Shown piece after piece: positions 8,420 to 16,505 of a DNA stretch of 64,000 nucleotides. Origin of the DNA: Flavobacterium poyangense (GTDB lineage Bacteria > Bacteroidota > Bacteroidia > Flavobacteriales > Flavobacteriaceae); contig NZ_JAALLN010000001.1 in the NCBI RefSeq assembly GCF_011751075.1, positions 967,113 through 1,031,112 on the forward strand. The letters are read 5' to 3'. The translations under genes were made by a program, and so were the position numbers. The notes below the pieces were generated by a model that was given only the letters and a program-made list of their open reading frames with translations, ran no database searches and was not told where the DNA came from. The stretch's first letter is position 1. Every line of letters starts with the position of its first letter.

Positions 8420-9427
8420 ATGAATAGTTTTAAAAAAGGAATTTTGTTCGCCGCATTATTTTCTAACCTTGTTTTTATAAGTTGCAGCAAGGATGATGAA
8501 GAAGAGGATTTAATTGGAAACTGGATAAAAAAGTCAGCATTTGATGGCCCTGCAAGATCTAGTGCCAGCAGTTTTGTTATTGGCAATTATGCTTACATAA
8601 CAACAGGCTATACCGGAGACGATTATTTAAAAGATTTATGGGCCTACAACTCCAATGGAGATTATTGGGAGCAAAAAGCCAATTTTCCGGGTATTGGAAG
8701 AAGTTCTGCCTCCGGTTTTACACTAAACGACAAAGGATATATTGGGTTAGGTTATGACGGAACCAATAAACTGAAAGATTTTTATCAATACGATCCCGTT
8801 AGCAACAACTGGACCAAAAAAGCTGATTTTGCAGGTACGGCCAGATATGCCGCTGTGGGTTTTCAGGCAGGTGGAAAAGCTTATTTTGGAACGGGTTATG
8901 ACGGAAACTACCTAAAAGATTTTTATCGCTATGATGATCAAACCGATACATGGGCTCTTCAAAACGGATTTAGTGGCAACAAAAGACGTAATGCTACTGT
9001 ATTTGTGATTGATCAAAAAGCATATTTGGTAACCGGAATTAACAATGGGGTTTATCAGGAAGATTTTTGGGAGTTTAACACCGCTACCGATACCTGGACC
9101 CGAAAAAGAGATGTAGACAGGGACACCAATGATGACGATTCGTACAACGATGAGTATTCCATCACACGTTCAAATGCATCCGCTTTTTCCTTAAACGGCT
9201 TAGGTTATGTTGTAGGAGGTGAAGGCTTAAAAACAATTTGGGAGTACAATCCGTCAACTGATCTCTGGACCGAAAGAACTGCTATGGAAGGTGCCGGGAG
9301 AACCGATGCAGTAGGTTTTACAATTAACAATCGCAGCTTTTATATGCTGGGAAAAATTGGCTCTTCCTATTTTGATGATGCCTGGGAATTCAAACCTTTA
9401 GAGGAGCAAAATGATGATGACAATTAA
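8420..9427 (+). CDS. Kelch-repeat lipoprotein
   Basis: 335 aa. Lipoprotein signal ending FISC (Cys at residue 22), then an acidic linker (SKDDEEEDL) and about six kelch blades forming a beta-propeller. Each blade has the pattern GR..A.GF.....GY.G.GYDG...LKDFY.YD...D.W. (for example GKAYFGTGYDGNYLKDFYRYD). The fifth blade carries an acidic insert (DRDTNDDDSYNDEY) that could bind calcium; that is inference. Likely a surface or periplasmic binding or structural protein. Its last 17 bp overlap the DUF4907 gene, and a sensor kinase follows, so the propeller may feed information to that kinase. Confidence 0.88.
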   Translation: MNSFKKGILFAALFSNLVFISCSKDDEEEDLIGNWIKKSAFDGPARSSASSFVIGNYAYITTGYTGDDYLKDLWAYNSNGDYWEQKANFPGIGRSSASGFTLNDKGYIGLGYDGTNKLKDFYQYDPVSNNWTKKADFAGTARYAAVGFQAGGKAYFGTGYDGNYLKDFYRYDDQTDTWALQNGFSGNKRRNATVFVIDQKAYLVTGINNGVYQEDFWEFNTATDTWTRKRDVDRDTNDDDSYNDEYSITRSNASAFSLNGLGYVVGGEGLKTIWEYNPSTDLWTERTAMEGAGRTDAVGFTINNRSFYMLGKIGSSYFDDAWEFKPLEEQNDDDN

Positions 9428-9746
9428 ATCGAAAAGTTTTTCCCGCAGCAGAATTCGGGCAAATTGGCTCTCCCTTGTACTGGTTTTACAGCTTAGCGCC
9501 TGTACCAAAGCAGAAACATTTGAAACCGAGACCTTCCGAACAACTTCAGGATGGGGCTACTTCATTACGTATAAAAATAAAATTATAATCAAGCAGTCTG
9601 TAATCCCGGTGATAAATGAATCGAAAAGCTTTTCTACGGAGGAAGATGCGCTTAAAACAGTAAATTTAGTAGCAAAAAAACTCCATCAGATGGGATCGCC
9701 AACGGTAACTGAAAATGAGTTAATTTTATTGAAAATAAAATTCTAA
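9411..9746 (+). CDS. DUF4907 family lipoprotein
   Basis: 111 aa. Three adjacent Met codons at the start; lipoprotein signal with LSAC (Cys at residue 31). The body GWGYFITYKNKIIIKQ, then IPVINESKSFSTEEDALK and a C-terminal helix plus PTVTENEL matches DUF4907, a small Bacteroidota domain of unknown function. It overlaps the kelch gene by 17 bp and its stop codon abuts the ATG of the kinase gene, so translational coupling of all three is likely. Confidence 0.75.
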   Translation: MMMTIKSKSFSRSRIRANWLSLVLVLQLSACTKAETFETETFRTTSGWGYFITYKNKIIIKQSVIPVINESKSFSTEEDALKTVNLVAKKLHQMGSPTVTENELILLKIKF

Positions 9747-10844
9747 ATGAACATAGGCGCAATAAGAAATACAAAATCGAATAAACTCCTGTTCCATGTC
9801 ACAATATGGATTTTCTTTATTCTGACGTCATTACTTCAGTTTTACGAAAGCCCGTTTACCATTAACACTGATTTTTATGTACAATGGTTTACAGGAATTA
9901 TTCTGTTTTATCTGAATTATTTCTATCTGGTGCCTGTCCTGCTTTTAGAAAAAAAATACTGGACTTACACCGCTATTGTTATCCCCCTTATAGCATTGTT
10001 TATGATTGTAAGGGAGTACTATTTCGTACCTGAATTCAAACATATTAAATCGCTGGAACTGGTTCCGTCTCGTACCTTAAAAATTTCAAAAGGGGCTCAT
10101 TTCAAAATATTCAGAGCCAAACAGCCGTTGTTTTTTAAAATTGGACCTTCGCTTTTTTACTTTTTAATTATTACCATTAGCGCCAGTATCCGAACACTAA
10201 CTGAATTTTACAACAACCAACAAAACAAACTAATTGCCGAAACCCATAGAACCAATACAGAGTTGACCTATCTGCGAAAACAAACCAATCCGCATTTTTT
10301 GTTCAATTCGTTAAACAGCATCTATTCACTGGCACATAAAAAATCTGATTTGGTCCCTGATGCTATCGTAACTTTATCTGAATTAATGCGCTATATGTTA
10401 TATGAAACAGACAATAAAACGGTGGCTTTAGAAAAAGAAATCAATTATATTCAGAACTATATCGAACTGCAAAAGCTCCGGCTCAACAACATAGAAGACA
10501 TTTTCATCAACGTACATGGAGATCCCCGAAATAAGTTTATCGAACCTTTGTTACTGATTTCTTTTGTAGAAAATGCTTTTAAATACGGAACTGACTATAA
10601 AGGCGCTGCTCATGTAAAAATCAAAATTTTTATCCTGGACAACAACCTTGACTTTTGGATCGAAAATACTATTGAAAACTATGTAAAAGACCCCGAAAAT
10701 TCAGGAATTGGAATGGTCAATATCCAAAATCGTTTGGGACTGCTTTATCCAAACGCACACGAACTGACCATAACTCAGGACGATAAAATTTATCGTATTC
10801 ATTTAAATTTAAAACTGGACAGTATTCAAACCGCAATAAATTAG
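9747..10844 (+). CDS. LytS-type sensor histidine kinase
   Basis: 365 aa. Four or so hydrophobic helices in residues 13-150 form the membrane sensor; a His_kinase domain follows with the phospho-acceptor H183 in KQTNPHFLFNSLNSIYSL. The ATP-binding region has SFVENAFKYG (N-box) and GIGMVNIQNRLGLLYP (G-box). It lacks a recognised extracytoplasmic sensor domain, so the lipoproteins encoded just upstream are candidate sensory partners (inference). Its cognate regulator is the LytTR gene 191 bp downstream. Confidence 0.93.
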   Translation: MNIGAIRNTKSNKLLFHVTIWIFFILTSLLQFYESPFTINTDFYVQWFTGIILFYLNYFYLVPVLLLEKKYWTYTAIVIPLIALFMIVREYYFVPEFKHIKSLELVPSRTLKISKGAHFKIFRAKQPLFFKIGPSLFYFLIITISASIRTLTEFYNNQQNKLIAETHRTNTELTYLRKQTNPHFLFNSLNSIYSLAHKKSDLVPDAIVTLSELMRYMLYETDNKTVALEKEINYIQNYIELQKLRLNNIEDIFINVHGDPRNKFIEPLLLISFVENAFKYGTDYKGAAHVKIKIFILDNNLDFWIENTIENYVKDPENSGIGMVNIQNRLGLLYPNAHELTITQDDKIYRIHLNLKLDSIQTAIN

Positions 10845-10850
10845 GGAGGA

Positions 10851-10914
10851 GCTAAGATTCTAAGTTTATTTTCAAACAAACCAAAACCTCTGAGCCTTTG
10901 TCCCTTTGAACCTT
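10851..10914. repeat. Degenerate 8-bp tandem repeats, two word types
   Basis: 10851-10866 is, on the minus strand, AACTTAGA-ATCTTAGC; 10885-10914 on the plus strand is AACCTCTG-AGCCTTTG-TCCCTTTG-AACCTT. Both follow the 8-bp period of the arrays at 4599 and 30526/30823. The element lies between the kinase gene and its response regulator. Confidence 0.65.
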
Positions 10915-11035
10915 ACAAATAAAGAATGTCAACTAGACCAAAACCCGTTTTTTATGAAAACTTTAAAACTTATTTTATTGGTTTCGAATTACTTTTGAGT
11001 ACCAAAACGAACTTAAGAAATCTAATCCCCAACAA

Positions 11036-11752
11036 ATGAAATGTGTAATTATAGACGACGAACCGTTAGCAGTTGAACTATTAGAAGACTTTGTCAAAAA
11101 GATAGATTCACTCGAATTGCTCAATACCTTCAATAATGCTATTGATGCTGTTTCCTTTATCAATCACAACAATGTTGATTTGATTTTTTTAGACATTCAG
11201 ATGCCGCATTTCTCCGGAATTGAGTTTCTGAATACCATAGAAAAAAAACCGCTGATTATTTTCACAACTGCCTATTCTGATTATGCGGTTGAAGGTTTTA
11301 ACCTTGGCGCTGTTGATTATTTGGTAAAACCGATTCCTTTTCACCGCTTTTTGAAATCTGTCGTAAGAGCACAGCAAATTTTAAATCCGACGGCTGCCAT
11401 TCAGGCCATTTCTGAAACGACTACTGCTCCCGAATTAGAACCTGATTTTATGTTCGTGAGAGCTGAATATGAAAATGTAAAAATGAATTTTTCGGATATT
11501 TTATTTATCGAAGGCCTAAAAGATTATGTAAAAATCTACACCACAGATAATAAATTCACCCTGACTTTAATCAGTTTAATAAAACTAGAGAATTTACTTT
11601 CCAGCAAAGGATTTTCAAGAATACACCGATCGTATATCATCAATATAAAACATGTCAAATCAATACAAAAAAACAAAGTATTGATTAGCGATAAACGAAT
11701 TCCGATAAGTGAAAGCTATAAAAATGCTTTTTTCGAAAGAATCAATTTGTAG
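11036..11752 (+). CDS. LytTR-family response regulator
   Basis: 238 aa. Receiver domain residues 1-115 with acidic pocket IIDDEP and phospho-acceptor D53 (LIFLDIQMP), the conserved FTTAYSDYAVEGF and K in DYLVKP. C-terminal LytTR DNA-binding domain about residues 140-235 (IEGLKDYVKIYT, FSRIHRSYIIN). Pairs with the LytS-type kinase upstream. A 14-codon hydrophobic frame at 10954-10998 (MKTLKLILLVSNYF) sits just upstream and may be a leader peptide or a dead signal sequence; I do not call it. The stop codon is 1 bp from that of the convergent carbonic anhydrase gene. Confidence 0.95.
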   Translation: MKCVIIDDEPLAVELLEDFVKKIDSLELLNTFNNAIDAVSFINHNNVDLIFLDIQMPHFSGIEFLNTIEKKPLIIFTTAYSDYAVEGFNLGAVDYLVKPIPFHRFLKSVVRAQQILNPTAAIQAISETTTAPELEPDFMFVRAEYENVKMNFSDILFIEGLKDYVKIYTTDNKFTLTLISLIKLENLLSSKGFSRIHRSYIINIKHVKSIQKNKVLISDKRIPISESYKNAFFERINL

Positions 11753-11753
11753 A

Positions 11754-12272
11754 CTATTCTTCGTCTTTAAACCAACCCGAATACATTACATAATTGTTAG
11801 AAATACGTTCGATTTCGCCCGCAAAGTCAGACTGATCAATCTCTTTTACTTTTCGTGCCGGAACTCCGGCATAAATGCTTCCTGAAGTCACAACCGTATT
11901 TTGTGTTAAAACGGCACCGGCAGCTACAATAGAATTGCTTTCGATTACACAATTGTCCATAACGATAGCCCCCATACCAATTAAAACATTGTCATGAACC
12001 GTACAGCCGTGTACAATTGCATTATGACCAATTGAAACATTATTACCAATAATAGTTGGGTGTTTTTGATAAGTACAGTGAATAACGGCTCCGTCCTGAA
12101 TATTTACTTTATTTCCGATTTTAATATAATGAACATCCCCACGAATGACAGCATTGAACCAAACACTACAGGAGTCTCCAAAAGTAACATCTCCGACAAT
12201 AGTCGCGTTTTCGGCTACATAACAATCCTCAGGAATTGCTGGTGATTTTCCGTTTACAGATTTAATTAACAT
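11754..12272 (-). CDS. Gamma-carbonic-anhydrase-like left-handed beta-helix protein
   Basis: 172 aa from the ATG at 12272; the frame extends further upstream but would overlap the PorP gene. It starts MLIKSVNGKSPAIPEDCYVAEN and is built of hexapeptide repeats (TIVGDV, SVWFNAVIRGDVHYIKIG, NVSIGHNAIVHGC, VLIGMGAIVMDNC), the gamma-CA/YrdA fold. Candidate metal histidines are in VIHCTYQKHPTII and SIGHNAIVHGC. Family members reversibly hydrate CO2 or act as ferripyochelin-binding-like proteins; activity cannot be told from sequence. It lies 13 bp after the PorP/SprF gene, probably cotranscribed. Confidence 0.9.
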   Translation of the reverse strand: MLIKSVNGKSPAIPEDCYVAENATIVGDVTFGDSCSVWFNAVIRGDVHYIKIGNKVNIQDGAVIHCTYQKHPTIIGNNVSIGHNAIVHGCTVHDNVLIGMGAIVMDNCVIESNSIVAAGAVLTQNTVVTSGSIYAGVPARKVKEIDQSDFAGEIERISNNYVMYSGWFKDEE

Positions 12273-12285
12273 AAAAAAAGGGTTT

Positions 12286-13275
12286 TTAATTAATAGCAGG
12301 ACAATTACAATCGTAACGTTCTTTTTTACAAAACAAATTGATTCCCAAAGTAATTTGGTGGTAACCACCGGTATCAAATTTCACATCTCCGGTAACTTGA
12401 GAATACGTATACGCAAACATGAAGTTTTTATAATTTATACCAATTATAGGTGTAAAATATTGTAATTTCTGAGAAGCAACCCCGCTTCCTGGGCTATATT
12501 GAGCCCCATCGAAGCTTCTTCTATAAGATAATGCGGCCCACAAACTTCCAAAATCCATGCTTTTGTAAGCCTTTAAGTTGAGATCGATTGACTTTTCTTT
12601 GGTCTTATCGAAGTACTGAAACAAAACAGAGGGCTCCCAGGTAATACTTTGATTTTTTCCAAAAACATAACCGGCACTAAGCAAAAGCTTTCTGAGGTTA
12701 TCGCTTTCAAAATCACTATACAATTCTCTTCTGTTTTCCAATAATCCCTGAACAGTAGCATGAGCATAAAAATCAAGGTAGTTATAAGAAGCACCGACAT
12801 CAACATTAAAATAAGAGTCTTTTTGAACAGAATTAAAAATAAGTGGATCAAAAGTGGTTCCGAATTGCGTCTCATCTAACTGATTCTGGATAACACCCCC
12901 ACTAATTCCAAAAGAAAGCTGATTCAAATCGATTTCGTCTCTTGAAAACATAATATGGTGGGCATAGGTAAGTTTAAAACCTTTTTGAGAATGGTATCCG
13001 TTTTTATCATTAAAAACAATAATCCCGGCTCCGGATCGCTCCCCTATTCTACCATTAAAACTTAATGTTTGTAAAGCTGGGGCGTCTTCCTGACCAAACC
13101 ATTGCTTTCTGGCGGTAAGCCTGATTTTAGCACAATTGGCCGCGCCCGCCATCGAAGGATGAATTAAATAATAGTTATCAGACAGGTAATCGGAATACAC
13201 AGGGATTCCTTCTTGTGAATAAGAATAAAGAGAGCTAACTAAAAATACAAACAATACTCTGATTCTAAATTCCAT
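12286..13275 (-). CDS. PorP/SprF family type IX secretion outer-membrane protein
   Basis: 329 aa from ATG 13275. Signal peptide MEFRIRVLFVFLVSSLYSYS, then IPVYSDYLSDNYYLIHPS followed by MAGA, the N-terminal signature of PorP/SprF proteins (P.YS.Y..N...INPA.AG). The rest is barrel-like, with RLTARKQWFGQEDAP as in the family. Typical members are 300-340 aa and assist secretion or surface anchoring of a partner such as SprB. Here no large adhesin gene is adjacent, so this is an orphan PorP. Confidence 0.88.
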   Translation of the reverse strand: MEFRIRVLFVFLVSSLYSYSQEGIPVYSDYLSDNYYLIHPSMAGAANCAKIRLTARKQWFGQEDAPALQTLSFNGRIGERSGAGIIVFNDKNGYHSQKGFKLTYAHHIMFSRDEIDLNQLSFGISGGVIQNQLDETQFGTTFDPLIFNSVQKDSYFNVDVGASYNYLDFYAHATVQGLLENRRELYSDFESDNLRKLLLSAGYVFGKNQSITWEPSVLFQYFDKTKEKSIDLNLKAYKSMDFGSLWAALSYRRSFDGAQYSPGSGVASQKLQYFTPIIGINYKNFMFAYTYSQVTGDVKFDTGGYHQITLGINLFCKKERYDCNCPAIN

Positions 13276-13394
13276 AAAAGCAACATTGCTAAGATATACG
13301 TACAACTCTTTGCATTTAATACGATTAATTTGAAAAGAGTCTTAATTATTTTATTAAAAAATCAAATATAGGTATTAGTAGAAAATAACTTTAC

Positions 13395-13402
13395 TAAATT
13401 TG
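13395..13402 (+). promoter_or_regulatory. -7 element for the Nfu-like gene
   Basis: TAAATTTG at 13395-13402, 17 bp before the ATG at 13420. No clear TTG box. Confidence 0.5.
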
Positions 13403-13419
13403 CAAAAAAAATAAAACTC

Positions 13420-14319
13420 ATGACAAAAATCACCATAAAAGAAACTCAAAATCCAACGATCTTAAAGTTCGAATTTGAGGATTTCATCACTCAAAATCAA
13501 AACTTTGAATTCAAAAATATTGATGAGGCACAATCTTCTCCATTGGCGCAGCAATTATTCTATCTTCCGTTTGTAAAAACAGTTTATATCTCAGGAAATT
13601 TTATTGCTATTGAAAGATACAGTATTGTAGAATGGGATGATGTAAAAGAGGCTGTTGCAGAACAAATCGAATCCTTTGTAAACAAAGGTGGTGTAATCAT
13701 AAAAATCGAGGAAAGTACTGCTAAAAAACAACCTATTACGGTTTATGGAGAAACAACTCCAAATCCGGCTGCATTAAAATTCGTTGTTAGCAGAATGTTG
13801 ACCCGAAATGCTGTTGAATACAAAAACATCGATCAGACCGCTTCTTCTCCATTAGCAAAGGAATTGTTTAAATTTCCTTATGTTAAAGAAGTTTTTATCG
13901 ACGAAAATTATATCTCGGTAACGAAATATGACATCAATGACTGGCAGGAAATCACACTTGAAGTACGAACTTTCATTAAACAATTTATCGAAAACGGAGG
14001 AACAGTTTTGGATGAGACCTTAATTGAAACTTCAACTAAAAACGACATCACTAAAGATGAAGCATTTGACAAACTAGATGTTACTTCTCAGCAAATTATC
14101 AATATACTGGAAGAATACGTAAAACCGGCAGTAGCTGCTGATGGTGGTAATATTGCGTTTGACTCCTACAATGAAAATGACAAAACAGTAAAAGTAATTT
14201 TACAAGGAGCTTGCAGCGGTTGTCCTTCCTCTACTTTTACACTTAAAAGCGGAATCGAAAATATGCTAAAAAGCATGTTAAACGATGAAGGCATTAAAGT
14301 AGAAGCTGTAAACGCATAA
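13420..14319 (+). CDS. NifU/Nfu family iron-sulfur scaffold with duplicated N-terminal domain
   Basis: 299 aa, probable carrier of Fe-S clusters to target proteins. Two tandem Nfu_N domains, residues about 5-97 (ETQNPTILKFEF ... SSPLAQQLF ... VKTVYI) and 108-197 (ETTPNPAALKFVV ... SSPLAKELF ... VKEVFI), are followed by a C-terminal NifU domain at about 222-297. The cluster ligands C265 and C268 are in GACSGCPSST. Single-Nfu_N versions are the norm in proteobacteria and mitochondria; the doubled version is an internal duplication. Monocistronic, with promoter motif and terminator. Confidence 0.93.
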   Translation: MTKITIKETQNPTILKFEFEDFITQNQNFEFKNIDEAQSSPLAQQLFYLPFVKTVYISGNFIAIERYSIVEWDDVKEAVAEQIESFVNKGGVIIKIEESTAKKQPITVYGETTPNPAALKFVVSRMLTRNAVEYKNIDQTASSPLAKELFKFPYVKEVFIDENYISVTKYDINDWQEITLEVRTFIKQFIENGGTVLDETLIETSTKNDITKDEAFDKLDVTSQQIINILEEYVKPAVAADGGNIAFDSYNENDKTVKVILQGACSGCPSSTFTLKSGIENMLKSMLNDEGIKVEAVNA

Positions 14320-14342
14320 AACAAAATTGTATAAAAAACAGA

Positions 14343-14367
14343 AGCGTCTCAATCGAGGCGCTTTTTT
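14343..14367 (+). terminator. Terminator after the Nfu-like gene
   Basis: Stem AGCGTCTC (14343-14350) / GAGGCGCT (14355-14362) with one G-T pair, loop AATC, followed by TTTTT. Confidence 0.85.
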
Positions 14368-14473
14368 ATTTCACCCTATCTATCTAATTTACAGTAAATT
14401 ATTTCAACTTTAACGCTATAAATTCTGTAGAAATAGTTAATATTGTAATATAAACCAATCAAAATCAGAAATT

Positions 14474-14881
14474 ATGGGATTATCTTCGTTTTTTAAGAAT
14501 TTATTTGGCTCAGCCAAAGAATCAGCTACAGATTTGGCCAATCAGGCAGAAAGCACTTTTGAACAAGCTAAAGAAGCTGCTGCTCCTTATATTGATCAAG
14601 CAGAAACTTTTGCAGAAGAAACAATCGCCAAAGCCAAAGAAGCTGCAGAACCACTACTCAACAGCGCTGCCGAATATGCCAGTCAGGCCAAAGAAACCGT
14701 GAGCGAATATGCTGAAAAAGCTTCTGATTCGATCAGTAACGTCATTGATTCTGTAAAAGAAAAAGCGGATGATTTAACCGGCGAAACTAAAACTGTCATT
14801 TCAGAAACCGTAGCCGATGCAAGTGAAGAAACAGTAATTGCAAAAGATGAGATTGCCGATGAGGCTTCTGATAAGGAATAA
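14474..14881 (+). CDS. Ala/Glu/Lys-rich amphipathic helical protein, unknown function
   Basis: 135 aa, no signal peptide after MGLSSFFKNLFGSA. The protein is one long amphipathic helix made of loosely repeated 11-13 residue units (AKESATDLANQAESTFEQ, AKEAAAPYIDQAETFAEE, AKEAAEPLLNSAAEYASQ), resembling LEA-like or apolipoprotein-like helices and YtxH-type stress proteins. Strongly acidic C-terminus (DEIADEASDKE). No catalytic residues. A structural or stress-protective role is a guess. It lies upstream of mscS; that both serve osmotic stress is possible but unproven. Confidence 0.7.
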   Translation: MGLSSFFKNLFGSAKESATDLANQAESTFEQAKEAAAPYIDQAETFAEETIAKAKEAAEPLLNSAAEYASQAKETVSEYAEKASDSISNVIDSVKEKADDLTGETKTVISETVADASEETVIAKDEIADEASDKE

Positions 14882-14916
14882 AAAGCCACATCTTTTCTTA
14901 TAAAAATAAATATCTT

Positions 14917-14924
14917 TATATTTG
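14917..14924 (+). promoter_or_regulatory. -7 element for mscS
   Basis: TATATTTG at 14917-14924. Transcription would start near 14930, about 45 bp before the mscS ATG and just before a terminator-like hairpin. Confidence 0.55.
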
Positions 14925-14936
14925 CAGCACTAATAC

Positions 14937-14963
14937 ACCTTCTCTGTTGGGAAGGTTTTTTTA
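14937..14963 (+). terminator. Terminator-like hairpin in the mscS leader
   Basis: ACCTTC (14937-14942) pairs with GAAGGT (14951-14956), 8-nt loop, then TTTTTTTATT. It ends 11 bp before the mscS ATG and lies downstream of the -7 element. It may simply terminate the upstream gene, or attenuate mscS. Confidence 0.55.
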
Positions 14964-14973
14964 TTCTTATAAT

Positions 14974-15786
14974 ATGAACATCAATCCAGAACAACTTAGT
15001 AATTACGCTACTAAATTTATAGACGTATTACTTGATTATTCGCCAAAATTCATTTCGGCATTTGTAATTTTATTTATTGGTTTATATGCCATTAGATTAA
15101 TAAACAGAATCATTAGAAAGATAATGGTCAAGAGAAATCTGGACCCAACCTTAACGAAATTTCTTGCTGATATTTTATTATGGGCTTTGCGAATTTTATT
15201 ATTTGTAACTTTTATTTCAAAACTTGGAATTGAAACTTCTTCTTTTGTTGCCATCTTAGGAGCAATGGGACTTGCCGTTGGTTTATCGTTGCAAGGTTCT
15301 CTTTCTAACTTTGCAGGAGGAATGTTAATTATTGTTTTCAAACCTTTTAAAGTCGGAGATACTATTGAAGCACAAGGGGTTATCGCAACAGTAGTTGAAA
15401 TTCAGATTTTCGTTACTAAAATGCTCACTGCCAACAACCAAACTGTTTTTGTTCCTAACGGTTCATTGTCTAACGGAACGATCATTAATTACTCAATGCA
15501 GGGAGAGAGAAGAGCTGATTTAACTTTTGCTATCTCTTATGATTCAGATATCAAAAAAGCAAAAGAAGTGCTTTTAAGTGCTTTAACCGGAAATCCTAAT
15601 GTCCTTAAAAACCCGGCTCCGGAAGTTTTTGTCAAAAATCTAACAACGAGTTCTATAGAGTTTTCTGTACGTCCGTGGGCAAAGAATGAAAACTACGGCA
15701 GTGTTTTTGCACAAACGCTTGAAAATTGCAAAACCGCTTTAGATGAAGCCGGAATTGCAATTCAGCCGTACACATTACAAAAATAA
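14974..15786 (+). CDS. MscS-family small-conductance mechanosensitive channel
   Basis: 270 aa from ATG 14974; a TTG nine codons upstream is open but sits inside the leader hairpin. Three membrane helices in the first ~110 residues, the pore helix region AILGAMGLAVGLSLQGSLSN, then the MscS beta domain (FKPFKVGDTIEAQG, VFVPNGSLSNGTIINYS) and an alpha/beta C-terminus. Protects cells from hypo-osmotic shock by releasing solutes. Length equals that of E. coli MscS. Convergent with tsaB at 15797. Confidence 0.95.
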   Translation: MNINPEQLSNYATKFIDVLLDYSPKFISAFVILFIGLYAIRLINRIIRKIMVKRNLDPTLTKFLADILLWALRILLFVTFISKLGIETSSFVAILGAMGLAVGLSLQGSLSNFAGGMLIIVFKPFKVGDTIEAQGVIATVVEIQIFVTKMLTANNQTVFVPNGSLSNGTIINYSMQGERRADLTFAISYDSDIKKAKEVLLSALTGNPNVLKNPAPEVFVKNLTTSSIEFSVRPWAKNENYGSVFAQTLENCKTALDEAGIAIQPYTLQK

Positions 15787-15796
15787 AATTTACTTC

Positions 15797-16468
15797 TTAT
15801 TTTTTTGATGGCGTAGTCATCATAAAATCTTTTAAGTAATAAGGTTCAAAATAAGCGACATCTACGGTGTCGCTTTTTTGATACTTATCAAAACTGATTT
15901 TACTCATGGCTCTAGCCGAAGGGTATTTGATAGCTTCTAAAAAGATAAAATTTTCTCTGGTCAGAACTGCTTTGGCTTTTTCGGCACAATCTCCAACAAA
16001 ATAGACTGTCTCGGTGATGCTTTCAAAAGAGTGCTCGTCTATAACCTCTGCCTGAATGGCTCTCTCTACTTCTAAATTAGCATTAAAAATCTCGCTGTAT
16101 ACTTCCATCCTTCTGGCATCAAGCATCGGGATTATTTTTCCATCCGTAACCTGAGCCTGAGAAGCTAAAGTCAATAAAGTATCAACTGCAATCAACGGAA
16201 TGTTTAAAGCATAACACAAGCCTTTTGCAGCCGAAACTCCAATTCGCAAACCGGTATAAGAACCTGGTCCCTGACCTACCGCTATAGCCACCAGATCCTG
16301 AACAGAAATTCCCGCTTCGGCAATTACTTCTTCAATGAAAACATGTAATTTTTCGGCATGGGAATATCCTTCTTCAGCGATTTCTTTACACAAAATTGTT
16401 TCACCATTTTTGGCAATTGCTACAGAACAGTTTTTAGTTGCTGTTTCGATATTGAGAATAAAAGACAA
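15797..16468 (-). CDS. tsaB: tRNA threonylcarbamoyladenosine biosynthesis protein TsaB
   Basis: 223 aa. Scaffold partner of TsaD/TsaE in making t6A37 on ANN-decoding tRNAs. N-terminus ILNIETATKNCSVAIAKNG and VAIAVGQGPGSYTGLRIGVSAAKGL are the ASKHA-fold signatures of TsaB; PMLDARRMEVYSEIF is also typical. Last gene of the minus-strand run that begins with the ABC ATPase at 23632; 37 bp separate it from the adaptor gene. No functional link with the exporter is evident. Confidence 0.95.
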   Translation of the reverse strand: MSFILNIETATKNCSVAIAKNGETILCKEIAEEGYSHAEKLHVFIEEVIAEAGISVQDLVAIAVGQGPGSYTGLRIGVSAAKGLCYALNIPLIAVDTLLTLASQAQVTDGKIIPMLDARRMEVYSEIFNANLEVERAIQAEVIDEHSFESITETVYFVGDCAEKAKAVLTRENFIFLEAIKYPSARAMSKISFDKYQKSDTVDVAYFEPYYLKDFMMTTPSKK

Positions 16469-16505
16469 TGTATTATTTTTTAAAAGTTGAATTATTTAAC
16501 CTGAA

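Noticed and set aside
10954..10998. 14-codon frame MKTLKLILLVSNYF before the LytTR regulator
   Set aside because: Looks like the start of a signal peptide but is too short to claim; could be a chance frame or the remnant of a lost gene.
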